NCBI RefSeq assembly: GCF_900109935.1
Contig: NZ_FOBV01000001.1
Coordinates: forward strand, 186,001-250,000
Source: Chryseobacterium taichungense
Lineage (GTDB): Bacteria > Bacteroidota > Bacteroidia > Flavobacteriales > Weeksellaceae
Length of the DNA: 64,000 nucleotides
Direction: 5' to 3'
Positions 8,412 to 17,866 of the stretch are shown one piece after another. Position 1 is the stretch's first letter, and the number at the start of each line of letters is the position of its first letter. The position numbers and the translations under genes are program-made. Under the pieces are notes generated by a model that was not told the origin of the DNA, did not search any database, and was given only the letters and a program-made list of their open reading frames with translations.

Positions 8412-9473
8412 TTAATTTTCGAATACGTAAGTTGTAAGATAATGCAACTCCTCTCTACTCGCAGCTTTAGACTCAGTTTCTGCCTGTTCTAAAGAATAAT
8501 TTGAGTTAATTTCTTTTTTCTGAAAAACAAAGGCATTGTTGGCATTTTTATCTACCACATCATTGAAAATATGCTGAATTTCTGAATTTCCCAATGAAGC
8601 AAAACTAATGTCTTCGAAACCGTACATCAACCTTAAATCATCATATTGAACAAAATTTTCATTGACAAAAGCTTGCAACTGAACTTTAGAATCAAAATTT
8701 CCGGCCCAGATATTATAAGCATAGCTTTTCTTTTTAGGTTTATCTAAAATACTCTGGTATACAAAGTTTTCTCCTAAATATGCTTCTCTAACCTGCGGAT
8801 CGTTGGCAAGTTCTTCCGGAAGACCTTCTTTGAGGATTCTCCCTTCAAACATGATATACGTTTTATTGGTAATAGCAAGCGTCTGCTGTACGTTGTGGTC
8901 GGTAATAAGAATTCCGATATTTTTATCAACAAGGCTTCTTACAATTTTCTGAATGTCTTCCACCGCAATCGGGTCTACTCCCGCAAAAGGCTCATCCAAA
9001 AGGATAAAACTCGGATCCGTGGCCAGACAACGTGCAATTTCCGTTCTACGACGTTCACCTCCGGACAAAAGATCTCCCCTATTCTTACGGACGTGTTGCA
9101 GTGAAAATTCTTCGATCAGTTCATCACATTTAATTTGCTGCTGACGTTTTGAAAGCTTTGTAAGCTGCAAGACCCCCATGATATTTTCCTCAACAGAAAG
9201 CTTACGGAAAACAGAAGCTTCCTGTGCAAGATATCCGATGCCTTTTTGTGCCCGGCGGTACATCGCATCGGTTGTGATTTCCTGTTTGTCAAGAAAAATT
9301 TTCCCTGCAGTGGGCTTAACCAATCCTACAATCATGTAAAAAGAAGTGGTCTTTCCGGCTCCGTTCGGGCCGAGCAACCCAACAATTTCTCCCTGCTGAA
9401 CCTGTACTGATACGCCTTTTACAACTTTTTTCGGACCGTATTCTTTGATTAAGTTTTCTCCTCGTAAAATCAT
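8412..9473 (-). CDS. lptB: LPS export ATPase LptB with a C-terminal extension
   Basis: Residues 1-240 form a complete LptB-type ATPase: Walker A GPNGAGKTT (35-43), Q-loop YLAQEASVFRKLSVEEN (81-97), signature LSGGERRR (136-143), Walker B ILLDEPFAGVDP (157-168) and switch His in LITDHNV (189-195). LptB powers LptFG extraction of LPS from the inner membrane. Typical LptB stops near residue 240-245, but this frame runs on to 353. The extra 113 residues start after a basic KPKKK linker, open with IWAGNF and have no ABC motif. Its role is unknown. A TATATTTG box ends 4 nt before the ATG, so the mRNA may be leaderless. Confidence 0.88.
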   Translation of the reverse strand: MILRGENLIKEYGPKKVVKGVSVQVQQGEIVGLLGPNGAGKTTSFYMIVGLVKPTAGKIFLDKQEITTDAMYRRAQKGIGYLAQEASVFRKLSVEENIMGVLQLTKLSKRQQQIKCDELIEEFSLQHVRKNRGDLLSGGERRRTEIARCLATDPSFILLDEPFAGVDPIAVEDIQKIVRSLVDKNIGILITDHNVQQTLAITNKTYIMFEGRILKEGLPEELANDPQVREAYLGENFVYQSILDKPKKKSYAYNIWAGNFDSKVQLQAFVNENFVQYDDLRLMYGFEDISFASLGNSEIQHIFNDVVDKNANNAFVFQKKEINSNYSLEQAETESKAASREELHYLTTYVFEN

Positions 9474-9477
9474 GAAG

Positions 9478-9485
9478 CAAATATA
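9478..9485 (-). promoter_or_regulatory. Candidate -7 box of a leaderless lptB promoter
   Basis: On the minus strand TATATTTG matches TAnnTTTG and ends 4 nt before the lptB ATG. A clear -33 TTG is not visible, so support is weak to moderate. Confidence 0.35.
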
Positions 9486-9526
9486 TAAAATGTAAATGTT
9501 TTAAATTTACACAAATACTAAAATTT

Positions 9527-9552
9527 AAAAACACCCCACATGAGGTGTTTTT
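9527..9552 (-). terminator. Terminator of hemB
   Basis: AAAAACACC (9527-9535) pairs perfectly with GGTGTTTTT (9544-9552), with an 8-nt loop. It lies just downstream of hemB on the minus strand and upstream of the lptB start. Confidence 0.75.
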
Positions 9553-9560
9553 AATGCTGA

Positions 9561-10574
<1,014 letters not shown>

Positions 10575-10580
10575 TTAATG

Positions 10581-10588
10581 CAAATTTA
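10581..10588 (-). promoter_or_regulatory. Candidate -7 box for hemB
   Basis: The minus strand reads TAAATTTG, 30 nt before the hemB ATG. No matching TTG is seen at the expected distance. Confidence 0.4.
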
Positions 10589-10610
10589 CTACAACTTAAA
10601 CAAAAAAGTA

Positions 10611-10641
10611 TTGCGGGAGATTGTAGAATTGTTTATTTTTG
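10611..10641 (+). promoter_or_regulatory. Bacteroidetes-type promoter for the T9SS-tagged protein
   Basis: TTG (10611-10613), a 20-nt spacer and TATTTTTG (10634-10641) fit the Bacteroidetes promoter consensus. The ATG follows 30 nt later. Confidence 0.6.
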
Positions 10642-10671
10642 TTTTAATATATTTATAGAAATTGTAATTTG

Positions 10672-11022
10672 ATGAAAAAACTTTTACTTTTATTTATCTT
10701 TTTAGGCGCTTTTGTTGGTTTTTCCAACAATATGAAAGCTCAGATAAAAGAGCCGTCAGCATTTTCTCAGAAATCTGATGATGGTGTTCTTGTAGCCTAT
10801 CCGAATCCTGCGAAGGATTTTCTGGTAATAAAGGCAAAGGACTCAAATCTGAAAATTAAAAGTGTGACCTTTTATTCTATTTTAGGAACACAGGTTGCCA
10901 ATTATTCGGTGAATATGAATTCGGGAGAAATCAATATTGAAAAACTGAAACCCGGAAAATATCTGATCCGCTATATTTTGAGCGACAATACCATGAAGGT
11001 TACACAAATCGTAAAACAATAA
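10672..11022 (+). CDS. Small secreted protein with T9SS type A sorting domain
   Basis: The start is the ATG at 10672; the TTG just before it is less likely. The 116-residue protein has a Sec signal peptide (KKLLLLFIFLGAFVGF, ending near MKAQ). A linker of only about 20 residues follows, then a complete type IX sorting domain. That domain shows VAYPNPAKDFLVI, FYSILGTQV, LKPGKYLIRY and a terminal basic IVKQ. Type IX sorting domains direct cargo through the Por machinery and are usually cleaved off, which would leave almost nothing here. It may be a tiny anchored peptide, a regulator of the secretion system or the remnant of a larger cargo gene. A typical promoter lies upstream. Confidence 0.85.
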   Translation: MKKLLLLFIFLGAFVGFSNNMKAQIKEPSAFSQKSDDGVLVAYPNPAKDFLVIKAKDSNLKIKSVTFYSILGTQVANYSVNMNSGEINIEKLKPGKYLIRYILSDNTMKVTQIVKQ

Positions 11023-11125
11023 TTCAATCCTGATCATCATCAGGATTTTTTCTTTTAGATTAATTCTGTTTCAATAATTCCGTAACTTTCGGAACTTTTT
11101 AATACTAATCAGTAAAAACAATTTA

Positions 11126-12037
11126 ATGCTAAAAGCTGAACATATAAGAAAGACCTATAATTCCGGGAAAAAAGTGGCTTTGGATGACTTCAGCATCCAT
11201 GTTCCGAAAGGAAGCGTTTATGGTCTTCTAGGCCCGAACGGTGCCGGCAAAACTTCATTCATCCGCATCATCAATCAGATCACCCAGGCCGATTCAGGAG
11301 ATATTACCATCAACGGACAAAAACTGAATCCGGATCATATTAAAGATATCGGCTACATGCCTGAAGAGAGAGGTCTTTATAAAAACATGACGGTTGGCGA
11401 TCAGCTTCTTTATTTCGGCGAGCTCAAAGGAATGAGCAAAAATGATGCTTTAAATGAAGCAAAAAAATGGTTTGATAAACTGCATATTGATCAGTGGTGG
11501 AAAAAGAAACTATCTGAGCTTTCAAAAGGTATGGCTCAGAAGATCCAGTTTGTGGTAACCGTTCTTCACAGGCCCAATCTGCTAATCCTTGACGAGCCTT
11601 TTTCCGGTTTCGATCCGGTGAATGCTAATCTTATTAAAGATCAGATTATTGATCTCAAAAACAATGGCACAACGATCATTCTTTCGACGCACCGTATGGA
11701 AAGTGTGGAAGAAATGTGTGATTATGTTGCCCTCATTAATAATTCTAAAAAAATCATTGACGGAAGAGTATTTGATGTAAGGGAAAAGTTTAAGAAAAAT
11801 ATTTTCGGGATTACACTTTCTGAAGTCAATGACGCACAGCTCGGAAATTTCAGAAACCAGTATGAAATTTTCAATATTACCAATGAAAACGGTCTAATGT
11901 CATTTGATTTAAAGAACGAATCCAACCAAAATCATATTCTTCTGGATCTTATACATGTAGGAAAGGTGAGATCTTTTGAGGAGAAAATTCCAAGTATGAA
12001 TGAGGTTTTTATTAATGCAGTAAGCAGCAACTTTTAA
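11126..12037 (+). CDS. ABC transporter ATPase, NatA-like with DUF4162 tail
   Basis: The 303-residue ATPase shows Walker A GPNGAGKTS (about residue 37), signature LSKGMAQK (a degenerate LSGGQ), Walker B LLILDEPFSGFDP and switch His in ILSTHRM. The last roughly 80 residues after the ATPase match the DUF4162 type tail of NatA/EcsA-like exporters. The permease gene begins 2 nt after the stop, so the two form an operon and a complex. Such pairs export sodium, drugs or peptides in other bacteria; the substrate here is unknown. Confidence 0.88.
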   Translation: MLKAEHIRKTYNSGKKVALDDFSIHVPKGSVYGLLGPNGAGKTSFIRIINQITQADSGDITINGQKLNPDHIKDIGYMPEERGLYKNMTVGDQLLYFGELKGMSKNDALNEAKKWFDKLHIDQWWKKKLSELSKGMAQKIQFVVTVLHRPNLLILDEPFSGFDPVNANLIKDQIIDLKNNGTTIILSTHRMESVEEMCDYVALINNSKKIIDGRVFDVREKFKKNIFGITLSEVNDAQLGNFRNQYEIFNITNENGLMSFDLKNESNQNHILLDLIHVGKVRSFEEKIPSMNEVFINAVSSNF

Positions 12038-12039
12038 CT

Positions 12040-13350
12040 ATGAATAATATTTTTTTAATTACAAAAAGAGAATTTCTGACACAGGTTAAGAAGAAGTCTT
12101 TTATTATACTTACTATTCTGGCGCCAATTCTTCTGGTAGCCTTCGGAGCGGTGATCGGACTTATGTTTAAAGCAAATGAATCTCACAATGTTATTGAAGT
12201 TGTAGATAAAAGCGGAATGTTTACCAATCAGCTCAAATCTTCCAACCAACTGAAGTATATTTTTGTTTCCGCCGCTGACGAAAAGTCAAAAATTAATAAT
12301 CTTAAAGGCAATGAATCATTAGACGGTATTTTGGTATTGCCTGAGCTTAAAGATCAAAATTTTGATAATCTTCAGAAAAATACACGACTGGTCATCAACA
12401 ATAAAATAGGATTTGATACCAAACAGAAAATTATCTCTGACATTACCGATGTCATTAAAAAAGAAAAAATCAAGCAGCTTGGCATTGCAGAATCTCAACT
12501 TATTAATCTTGATAAAGGTTTCACCTTAAAAACAATCAATGTTTCTGAAAACAACAAGGAAGATTCTGATCTTGCCTTCGGGGTAAAAAGCGGTCTTAGC
12601 ATTCTTTTAATGTATGTGACATTCATGTTTATTATTATCTATGGGGTAAGGGTAATGCGCAGTGTGCTGGAAGAAAAAAACAATCGTGTTGTAGAGATTA
12701 TTATTTCTTCGGTAAAACCTTTTGAGCTGATGATGGGAAAAATTCTTGGTGTTACTTTAGTAGCCTTAACACAGTTTGTCGTTTGGATTACAATGTCCGT
12801 CATAGGAGCACTCGTTTTAAATACAGGATTCTCTTCTATTCAGAAAAATATTCCCGGGGGAAATGAGGAGCTTGCCAGTAAGCTTGATGTAGCTCAGATT
12901 GCTACTCAGGTTTCCCACAGTCTTCTTGAGCTTAATTTTCCGCTTATTATCTGCGTGTTTATTGTATTTTTCCTTTTGGGATATATTTTTTATAGCTCTA
13001 TATATGCTGCTATTGGCTCTGCAGTGGATAATGAAACAGAAACGCAGCAGTTTACGCTTTTCGCTATTCTTCCACTTATGCTGGGGATGTACGGTAGCTT
13101 TTCACTGATGAACAATCCTGATGGTCCGTTGGGCTTCTGGCTGTCAATTATTCCTTTTACTTCGCCGGTAGCAATGATTGCAAGAATTCCTTTTGGAGTT
13201 CCGGCATGGCAAATTGCTTTATCTATTGCGCTGCTTTTGGGAACGACCATTTTTATGATATTCGTTGCAGGAAAGATCTACAGGGTAGGAATTTTAATGT
13301 ACGGAAATAAAGCCACTCTTAAAGAGATTTGGAAATGGATCAAAGGCTAA
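12040..13350 (+). CDS. ABC-2 type permease, NatB-like
   Basis: The 436-residue membrane protein has one N-terminal helix (about residues 20-42), a large extracytoplasmic loop (about 45-185), and five or six further helices clustered in 185-420. EEKNNRVVEIIISSVKPFELMMGKILG, seen at about 208-234, is the conserved cytoplasmic segment of NatB/ABC2_membrane_3 permeases. It is translationally coupled to the preceding ATPase gene and the unit ends at a strong terminator. Confidence 0.87.
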   Translation: MNNIFLITKREFLTQVKKKSFIILTILAPILLVAFGAVIGLMFKANESHNVIEVVDKSGMFTNQLKSSNQLKYIFVSAADEKSKINNLKGNESLDGILVLPELKDQNFDNLQKNTRLVINNKIGFDTKQKIISDITDVIKKEKIKQLGIAESQLINLDKGFTLKTINVSENNKEDSDLAFGVKSGLSILLMYVTFMFIIIYGVRVMRSVLEEKNNRVVEIIISSVKPFELMMGKILGVTLVALTQFVVWITMSVIGALVLNTGFSSIQKNIPGGNEELASKLDVAQIATQVSHSLLELNFPLIICVFIVFFLLGYIFYSSIYAAIGSAVDNETETQQFTLFAILPLMLGMYGSFSLMNNPDGPLGFWLSIIPFTSPVAMIARIPFGVPAWQIALSIALLLGTTIFMIFVAGKIYRVGILMYGNKATLKEIWKWIKG

Positions 13351-13376
13351 ATTATAATCAACTTTTTGTTATAAAT

Positions 13377-13410
13377 AAAATTCCCGAAGCCAAAGGCTTC
13401 GGGAATTTTT
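13377..13410. terminator. Bidirectional terminator between natB-like and the porin-like gene
   Basis: TTCCCGAAGCC (13381-13391) pairs with GGCTTCGGGAA (13395-13405) across an AAA loop. It is flanked by A and T runs, so it can serve both convergent genes. Confidence 0.9.
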
Positions 13411-13432
13411 ATGTTTAAAATGTACTATCTAC

Positions 13433-14101
13433 TTATTGGAAAATATAGTTTACACTTAAACTGATCACCTGTTCAGATTTACTTTTTGTATTTCCATCAG
13501 GTTCATGATCAAGCCCGGGATAAGTATTGGAAAGCCCAAAATCATATCTGGCAGTTAATTCCACCTGTCTTTTGTAGCTATATCCAAATCCAAAACCAAA
13601 TCCAAAGTTGAATTTATTTGCTTTACCATTGACATTAGGCAACGACGAAACAACAACATCCGGATCATAATAAGGTCTTGATACGGGAGCATTTTTTACT
13701 CTCTGACTTAATAAAAAATTAAATCTTGGCCCTATCAATCCAAAAAATTCTGATTCCGCTTCGGAAAAATAACCTTTTAAATTGATCGGTACACTCAGAT
13801 AGTCATTGGCATATACGGCATCATATCCGTCTTTGCCTTTAGCATTTCTATCTTTTCCCGTCTCTCCTGCTCCGAAATATTGAATTTCTGGCTGAAGAAA
13901 AAACTGATTCTCAGTTCCGATCGGGATTAAAGCTAAACCTCCAAACTGCATTGTAAACCTTCTTCCTGAGGGATTGTGAGCATTTCTAACTCCTGAAAGA
14001 TTAGCACCAAGAGAAGCTCCAAATCTTGTGCTGCTGAAGTCTATCTGTGCAAAAGACAACGCAGAAAACATTAGGCCAGAGGCCAATAAAAATTTTTTCA
14101 T
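13433..14101 (-). CDS. Outer membrane beta-barrel (porin-family) protein
   Basis: The 222-residue protein has a signal peptide (KKFLLASGLMFSALSFAQ). It continues as alternating amphipathic strands with many aromatic and glycine residues, for example FNFGFGFGFGYSYKRQVELTARYDFG cut across about residues 172-197, and ends with Phe-Gln, typical of an outer membrane barrel. It matches the PorT/OMP_b-brl_2 type seen in Bacteroidetes. The role is unknown; small-solute passage or a structural role is likely. Confidence 0.75.
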   Translation of the reverse strand: MKKFLLASGLMFSALSFAQIDFSSTRFGASLGANLSGVRNAHNPSGRRFTMQFGGLALIPIGTENQFFLQPEIQYFGAGETGKDRNAKGKDGYDAVYANDYLSVPINLKGYFSEAESEFFGLIGPRFNFLLSQRVKNAPVSRPYYDPDVVVSSLPNVNGKANKFNFGFGFGFGYSYKRQVELTARYDFGLSNTYPGLDHEPDGNTKSKSEQVISLSVNYIFQ

Positions 14102-14121
14102 ATCATTATGTTTAAAAAAAA

Positions 14122-14994
14122 TTATGCTAAAACCTTAGCCACGGTAACACCAATGTCAGCAGGGGAATCTACTACATTGATACCGTTTTCTCTCATGATC
14201 TCCATCTTAGCCTGAGCTGTATCTTCAGCACCACCAACGATAGCACCAGCGTGGCCCATTGTTCTTCCTTTAGGAGCAGTTTGTCCTGCGATGAACCCTA
14301 CCACTGGTTTAGTAGAACCGCTGGCTTTGTACCATCTTGCAGCTTCTGCCTCAAGACCACCACCGATTTCTCCGATCATTACTACTGCTTCTGTTTCAGG
14401 ATCATTGATGAATAATTCCAAAGCTTCTCTCGTAGTCGTTCCGATGATAGGATCTCCTCCGATACCGATTGCTGTAGAAATACCGAAACCAGCTCTTACA
14501 ACCTGATCTGCAGCCTCATAAGTAAGTGTACCTGATTTAGAAACGATACCTACTTTACCTTTTTTGAAAACGAAACCTGGCATAATACCAATTTTAGCTT
14601 CTTCAGAAGTAATGATTCCAGGGCAGTTCGGACCGATTAATCTGCAGTCTCTGTCGGCAATGTAAGATTTTACTTTTACCATATCCGCTACAGGAATCCC
14701 TTCAGTAATACATACAATTACTTTGATTCCGGCTTCAGCAGCTTCCATGATAGCATCAGCAGCGAATGCAGGCGGTACGAAAATGATACTCACGTTTGCA
14801 CCGGCTTTAGCTACGGCATCAGCTACAGTATTGAATACAGGCTTTCCAAGATGCTCGCTTCCTCCTTTTCCGGGAGTAACACCACCTACAACGTTGGTTC
14901 CGTATTCGATCATCTGGCTTGCGTGGAAAGTACCTTCATTCCCCGTAAATCCTTGTACAATTACTTTAGAATCTTTGTTTACTAAAATTGACAT
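14122..14994 (-). CDS. sucD: Succinyl-CoA synthetase alpha subunit
   Basis: The 290-residue protein has the CoA-binding N-terminal domain with [12 protein letters not shown], the IGPNCPGI segment, [10 protein letters not shown], and the phosphohistidine loop [10 protein letters not shown] near residue 246. With SucC it interconverts succinyl-CoA and succinate, making ATP or GTP in the TCA cycle. The beta subunit is not in this window, so the pair is split. It follows the lipid A genes on the same strand with about 90 bp and its own promoter-like box. Confidence 0.95.
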   Translation of the reverse strand: MSILVNKDSKVIVQGFTGNEGTFHASQMIEYGTNVVGGVTPGKGGSEHLGKPVFNTVADAVAKAGANVSIIFVPPAFAADAIMEAAEAGIKVIVCITEGIPVADMVKVKSYIADRDCRLIGPNCPGIITSEEAKIGIMPGFVFKKGKVGIVSKSGTLTYEAADQVVRAGFGISTAIGIGGDPIIGTTTREALELFINDPETEAVVMIGEIGGGLEAEAARWYKASGSTKPVVGFIAGQTAPKGRTMGHAGAIVGGAEDTAQAKMEIMRENGINVVDSPADIGVTVAKVLA

Positions 14995-15036
14995 TTTATT
15001 ATTTATTTAATTTATTTGATAATTTTTTAATGCACA

Positions 15037-15044
15037 CAAATTTA
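15037..15044 (-). promoter_or_regulatory. Candidate -7 box for sucD
   Basis: The minus strand reads TAAATTTG, 42 nt before the sucD ATG. No clear -33 element. Confidence 0.35.
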
Positions 15045-15084
15045 ATTAAATTTCTTTGATTAAAGATAAATCTAAACAATTTGT

Positions 15085-15987
15085 TTATTTGAGATTTCTC
15101 AGTTTGACTTCTTTTTTAAGATATGTTCTGAAGTCTTCAGCAATAGAGCCAAAGTAAGTTCCTTTAGTCAGATCTCTGTTTACGCCCGCTTTTGCAAGCA
15201 GAACTGTTCCTTTCTCTATTCTCAGTCCTGATGCTATCCCGACCTGCCCCCAGATCGTAACCTCATCTTCAATAATACAGCATCCCGCAATCCCTGTCTG
15301 GGAAGCAATAAGACATTTTTTACCAATCACTGTATCATGCCCAATTTGGATTTGATTATCAAGAACTGAACCTTCACCAATCACGGTAGAATCAGTCACT
15401 CCCCTATCGATGGTACAGCCGTTTCCGATCTCGACATTATTTTCGATGACCACATTACCTACCGAAATCAGGCGGTCAAAATTTCCGTCTAATTTTCTGT
15501 AATAAAATGCATCACCTCCCAACACTGTATTTGACTGAATAACTACATTGTCTCCAATAATTGTCCTGTCACCGATTACAACATTCGGGAAAATAAGAGT
15601 ATTCTTTCCGATTCTCACGTTATTTCCGATCACTGCAGAGCGATGAATATGTGTTCCTTCACCAATTTCTACATCATGAAGCTCTTCAGCGAAATTATAG
15701 ATTCTTGTAAAATGTGTGTTGATTTTATTAAAGTCTCTGAATGGATCTTCAGAAACCAAAAGCGCTTTTCCTTCCGGGCATTCTACTTCTTTGTCAATCA
15801 GGATAATAGTCGCGGCGGAGTTTAATGCTTTATCGTAATATTTAGGATGATTTACAAAAACGATGTCGCCTGGTCTTACCATATGAATCTCATTGGTTCC
15901 TAATACCTGAAAGTCTTCAGGGCCTATCCATTTGGCTCCGATAATTTCGGCAATCGTTCTTAGTTTTTGTGGCTGATGAAACGTCAT
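15085..15987 (-). CDS. LpxD-like hexapeptide acyltransferase (second copy)
   Basis: The start is placed at [11 protein letters not shown]; the ten codons before it are lysine-rich and poorly family-like. The protein of about 300 residues has the N-terminal uridine-binding-like domain of LpxD ([14 protein letters not shown]). A left-handed beta-helix of hexapeptide repeats follows (about 105-270), with [14 protein letters not shown] carrying a histidine at the position of the LpxD catalytic base. A full lpxD lies three genes upstream, so this is a paralogue. It may add a second type of acyl chain to a lipid A precursor or act on another sugar nucleotide. Confidence 0.78.
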   Translation of the reverse strand: MTFHQPQKLRTIAEIIGAKWIGPEDFQVLGTNEIHMVRPGDIVFVNHPKYYDKALNSAATIILIDKEVECPEGKALLVSEDPFRDFNKINTHFTRIYNFAEELHDVEIGEGTHIHRSAVIGNNVRIGKNTLIFPNVVIGDRTIIGDNVVIQSNTVLGGDAFYYRKLDGNFDRLISVGNVVIENNVEIGNGCTIDRGVTDSTVIGEGSVLDNQIQIGHDTVIGKKCLIASQTGIAGCCIIEDEVTIWGQVGIASGLRIEKGTVLLAKAGVNRDLTKGTYFGSIAEDFRTYLKKEVKLRNLK

Positions 15988-16094
15988 ATTTTTTTTATGA
16001 GGTTTAAATTTTATCAAAATATGTCAATATTATCGGACTTCATCCGATTCTCTTATAATTCGTCCCTTCAGGACTCTGTAATACTTTTATAAAC

Positions 16095-16128
16095 AAAAAT
16101 TCGGAGTGCAACTGCAGACCGAATTTTT
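16095..16128 (-). terminator. Terminator after efp
   Basis: AAAAATTCGG (16095-16104) pairs with CCGAATTTTT (16119-16128). On the minus strand the stem ends in a T run. It separates efp from the lpxD-like gene. Confidence 0.7.
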
Positions 16129-16145
16129 ATATATTGTATTGAAAA

Positions 16146-16712
16146 TTATTCTTTAACTCTTTCTAAGTAAGAACCATCTTCTGTACTTACTTTAATTTTG
16201 TCTCCAGGCTCAATGAACAAAGGAACCATTACTCTTGCTCCTGTTTCTACGATAGCGTTTTTAAGAGCATTGGTCGCTGTATTTCCTTTCACTCCCGGAT
16301 CAGCTTCCACAACTTCAAGATAAACGGATTGTGGCAATTCTGCTGAAAGAGGTGTTTCATCCGCTTCTTTTAGAATGATGGTAACTTCTTCTCCTGCTTT
16401 CATCAGGTTTGAGTTTTCAATCATTTCCTTATTAAGATAAAGTTGAGAGAAATCATCGTTATTCATGAAGTGAAAGCCATTTTCATCATCATACAAATAC
16501 TGATATTTTCTCGTGATTACTTTTACTTCGTCGATCTTGTGACCTGCAGAAAAAGTATTATCGATCACTTTTCCGTTGGTTACGGATTTTAATTTTGTTC
16601 TAACGAAAGCAGGACCTTTTCCCGGTTTTACGTGAAGGAATTCGATAACTTTATAAATATCGTTGCTGTATTCAATGCAAAGCCCTTTTCTGATATCGTT
16701 ACTTGTTGCCAT
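16146..16712 (-). CDS. efp: Translation elongation factor P
   Basis: At 188 residues this is full length. The KOW-like domain I carries the loop HVKPGKGPAFVR, whose lysine (about residue 32) is the site for post-translational modification in lysine-type EF-P. Domains II and III follow, with LPQSVYLEVVEADPG and the C-terminal signature GNTATNALKNAIVETGARV. EF-P relieves ribosome stalling at polyproline. It lies in the lipid A gene block, an arrangement I recall from other Flavobacteriia. No modification enzyme gene is visible nearby. Confidence 0.96.
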   Translation of the reverse strand: MATSNDIRKGLCIEYSNDIYKVIEFLHVKPGKGPAFVRTKLKSVTNGKVIDNTFSAGHKIDEVKVITRKYQYLYDDENGFHFMNNDDFSQLYLNKEMIENSNLMKAGEEVTIILKEADETPLSAELPQSVYLEVVEADPGVKGNTATNALKNAIVETGARVMVPLFIEPGDKIKVSTEDGSYLERVKE

Positions 16713-16727
16713 TAATTTTGTATATAA

Positions 16728-17060
16728 TTATTTACTTTTATAAACTTGTATTCCCTGTCCCTGAGGCTTCATTCTGTTGAATGTGTTATTATTGAATGTA
16801 TTTACATTGTTCTGCAATCTATTGACATTCATCTGCACATCAGAGTTATATTGATTTGCCGTACCAAAAATAGAATTTGAGTTATCCTTTTGTTTCAGGA
16901 TAGAATTAAAATTGCTTTTGGCAAGACTGTCTTTAGACTTATCAGGAATTTTCCTTTCCATAATGGAAGCCTTGGTTGTTTTCTCCGTTTTTAATCCTTC
17001 CGTTTGCTGTCCAAACAAAGAAGTCGCTGAAAGCATAATAAGTAAGATTAAAATTTTCAT
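16728..17060 (-). CDS. Small secreted Asn/Gln-rich protein of unknown function
   Basis: The 110-residue protein has a signal peptide (KILILLIMLSATSLFGQQ, cleavage near residue 18). A lysine-rich stretch and an asparagine-rich tail follow (YNSDVQMNVNRLQNNVNTF and NNNTFNRM). No domain is recognisable. It lies 11 nt after lpxA and just before efp on the same strand, so it is co-transcribed with envelope genes. The low complexity suggests a periplasmic or surface peptide. Confidence 0.6.
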   Translation of the reverse strand: MKILILLIMLSATSLFGQQTEGLKTEKTTKASIMERKIPDKSKDSLAKSNFNSILKQKDNSNSIFGTANQYNSDVQMNVNRLQNNVNTFNNNTFNRMKPQGQGIQVYKSK

Positions 17061-17071
17061 AGGTATTTATT

Positions 17072-17866
17072 TTAATTACTGTCTTTTCCGGTACCGTAGC
17101 CTTTTACAATTCCTCTAGGAGAATTTTGGATAAACTGAAGAATCTCGTCTCTTTCGGCAGTAGGAAGCATTTCTTTTTCAATATGGGAAATAGCCTGAGA
17201 AACATTCATTTTCATTTGAAAAATAGCTCGGTAAATTTTCTGGATTTCAAATATTTTCTCATTGGTAAAACCTCTTCTACGTAATCCCACAGAATTGATT
17301 CCTGCATAAGACATCGGCTCTCTAGCTACTTTTACATAAGGCGGAATATCTTTTCTTACGAGCGTCCCCCCCGAAATCATCACATGTTTTCCTATTTTAC
17401 CGAATTGATGAACAGCAGATAAACCACCCATTACGGTATAGTCTCCGATTTCAACGTGCCCTGCGATACCACAACCGTTTACGATGATGACATGATCCCC
17501 GATAACACAGTCATGAGCGATGTGCGATGTTGCCATGATGAGGCAGTTTTTACCAATTTTAGTAAATCCAAGTGCTTTTGTCCCTCTGTTTACGGTTACG
17601 CATTCCCTGATGGTTGTTTCGTCACCGATAATCACCTGGGTATCCTCACCGTCGAATTTTAAATCCTGAGGAATAGCCGAAATAACAGTTCCTGGAAAAA
17701 TCCTGCAGTTTTTACCGATTCTTGCGCCATCCATGATGGTTACATTGGGACCTATCCATGTGCCTTCTCCGATTTCCACATCCCCTGCAATGGTAGTAAA
17801 AGGTTCTACTATTACATTTTTGCTGATTTTCGCACGTTTATCTACGGCTGCTAATTGATGAATCAT
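17072..17866 (-). CDS. lpxA: UDP-N-acetylglucosamine acyltransferase
   Basis: At 264 residues this is a canonical LpxA: a left-handed beta-helix of hexapeptide repeats from residue 1 to about 185, and a C-terminal helical domain. The catalytic histidine sits in SHIAHDCVIG (about residue 120), with GHVEIGDYTVMGG following. AGINSVGLRRRGF marks the conserved start of the helical part. LpxA transfers a 3-hydroxyacyl chain from ACP to UDP-GlcNAc, the first step of lipid A synthesis. The lpxC-fabZ stop lies directly next to its start codon. Confidence 0.95.
   Translation of the reverse strand: MIHQLAAVDKRAKISKNVIVEPFTTIAGDVEIGEGTWIGPNVTIMDGARIGKNCRIFPGTVISAIPQDLKFDGEDTQVIIGDETTIRECVTVNRGTKALGFTKIGKNCLIMATSHIAHDCVIGDHVIIVNGCGIAGHVEIGDYTVMGGLSAVHQFGKIGKHVMISGGTLVRKDIPPYVKVAREPMSYAGINSVGLRRRGFTNEKIFEIQKIYRAIFQMKMNVSQAISHIEKEMLPTAERDEILQFIQNSPRGIVKGYGTGKDSN

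Noticed and set aside
15085..15987. Second lpxD-like gene as a decayed duplicate
   Set aside because: The frame is intact, the hexapeptide helix is regular and the catalytic histidine is present.
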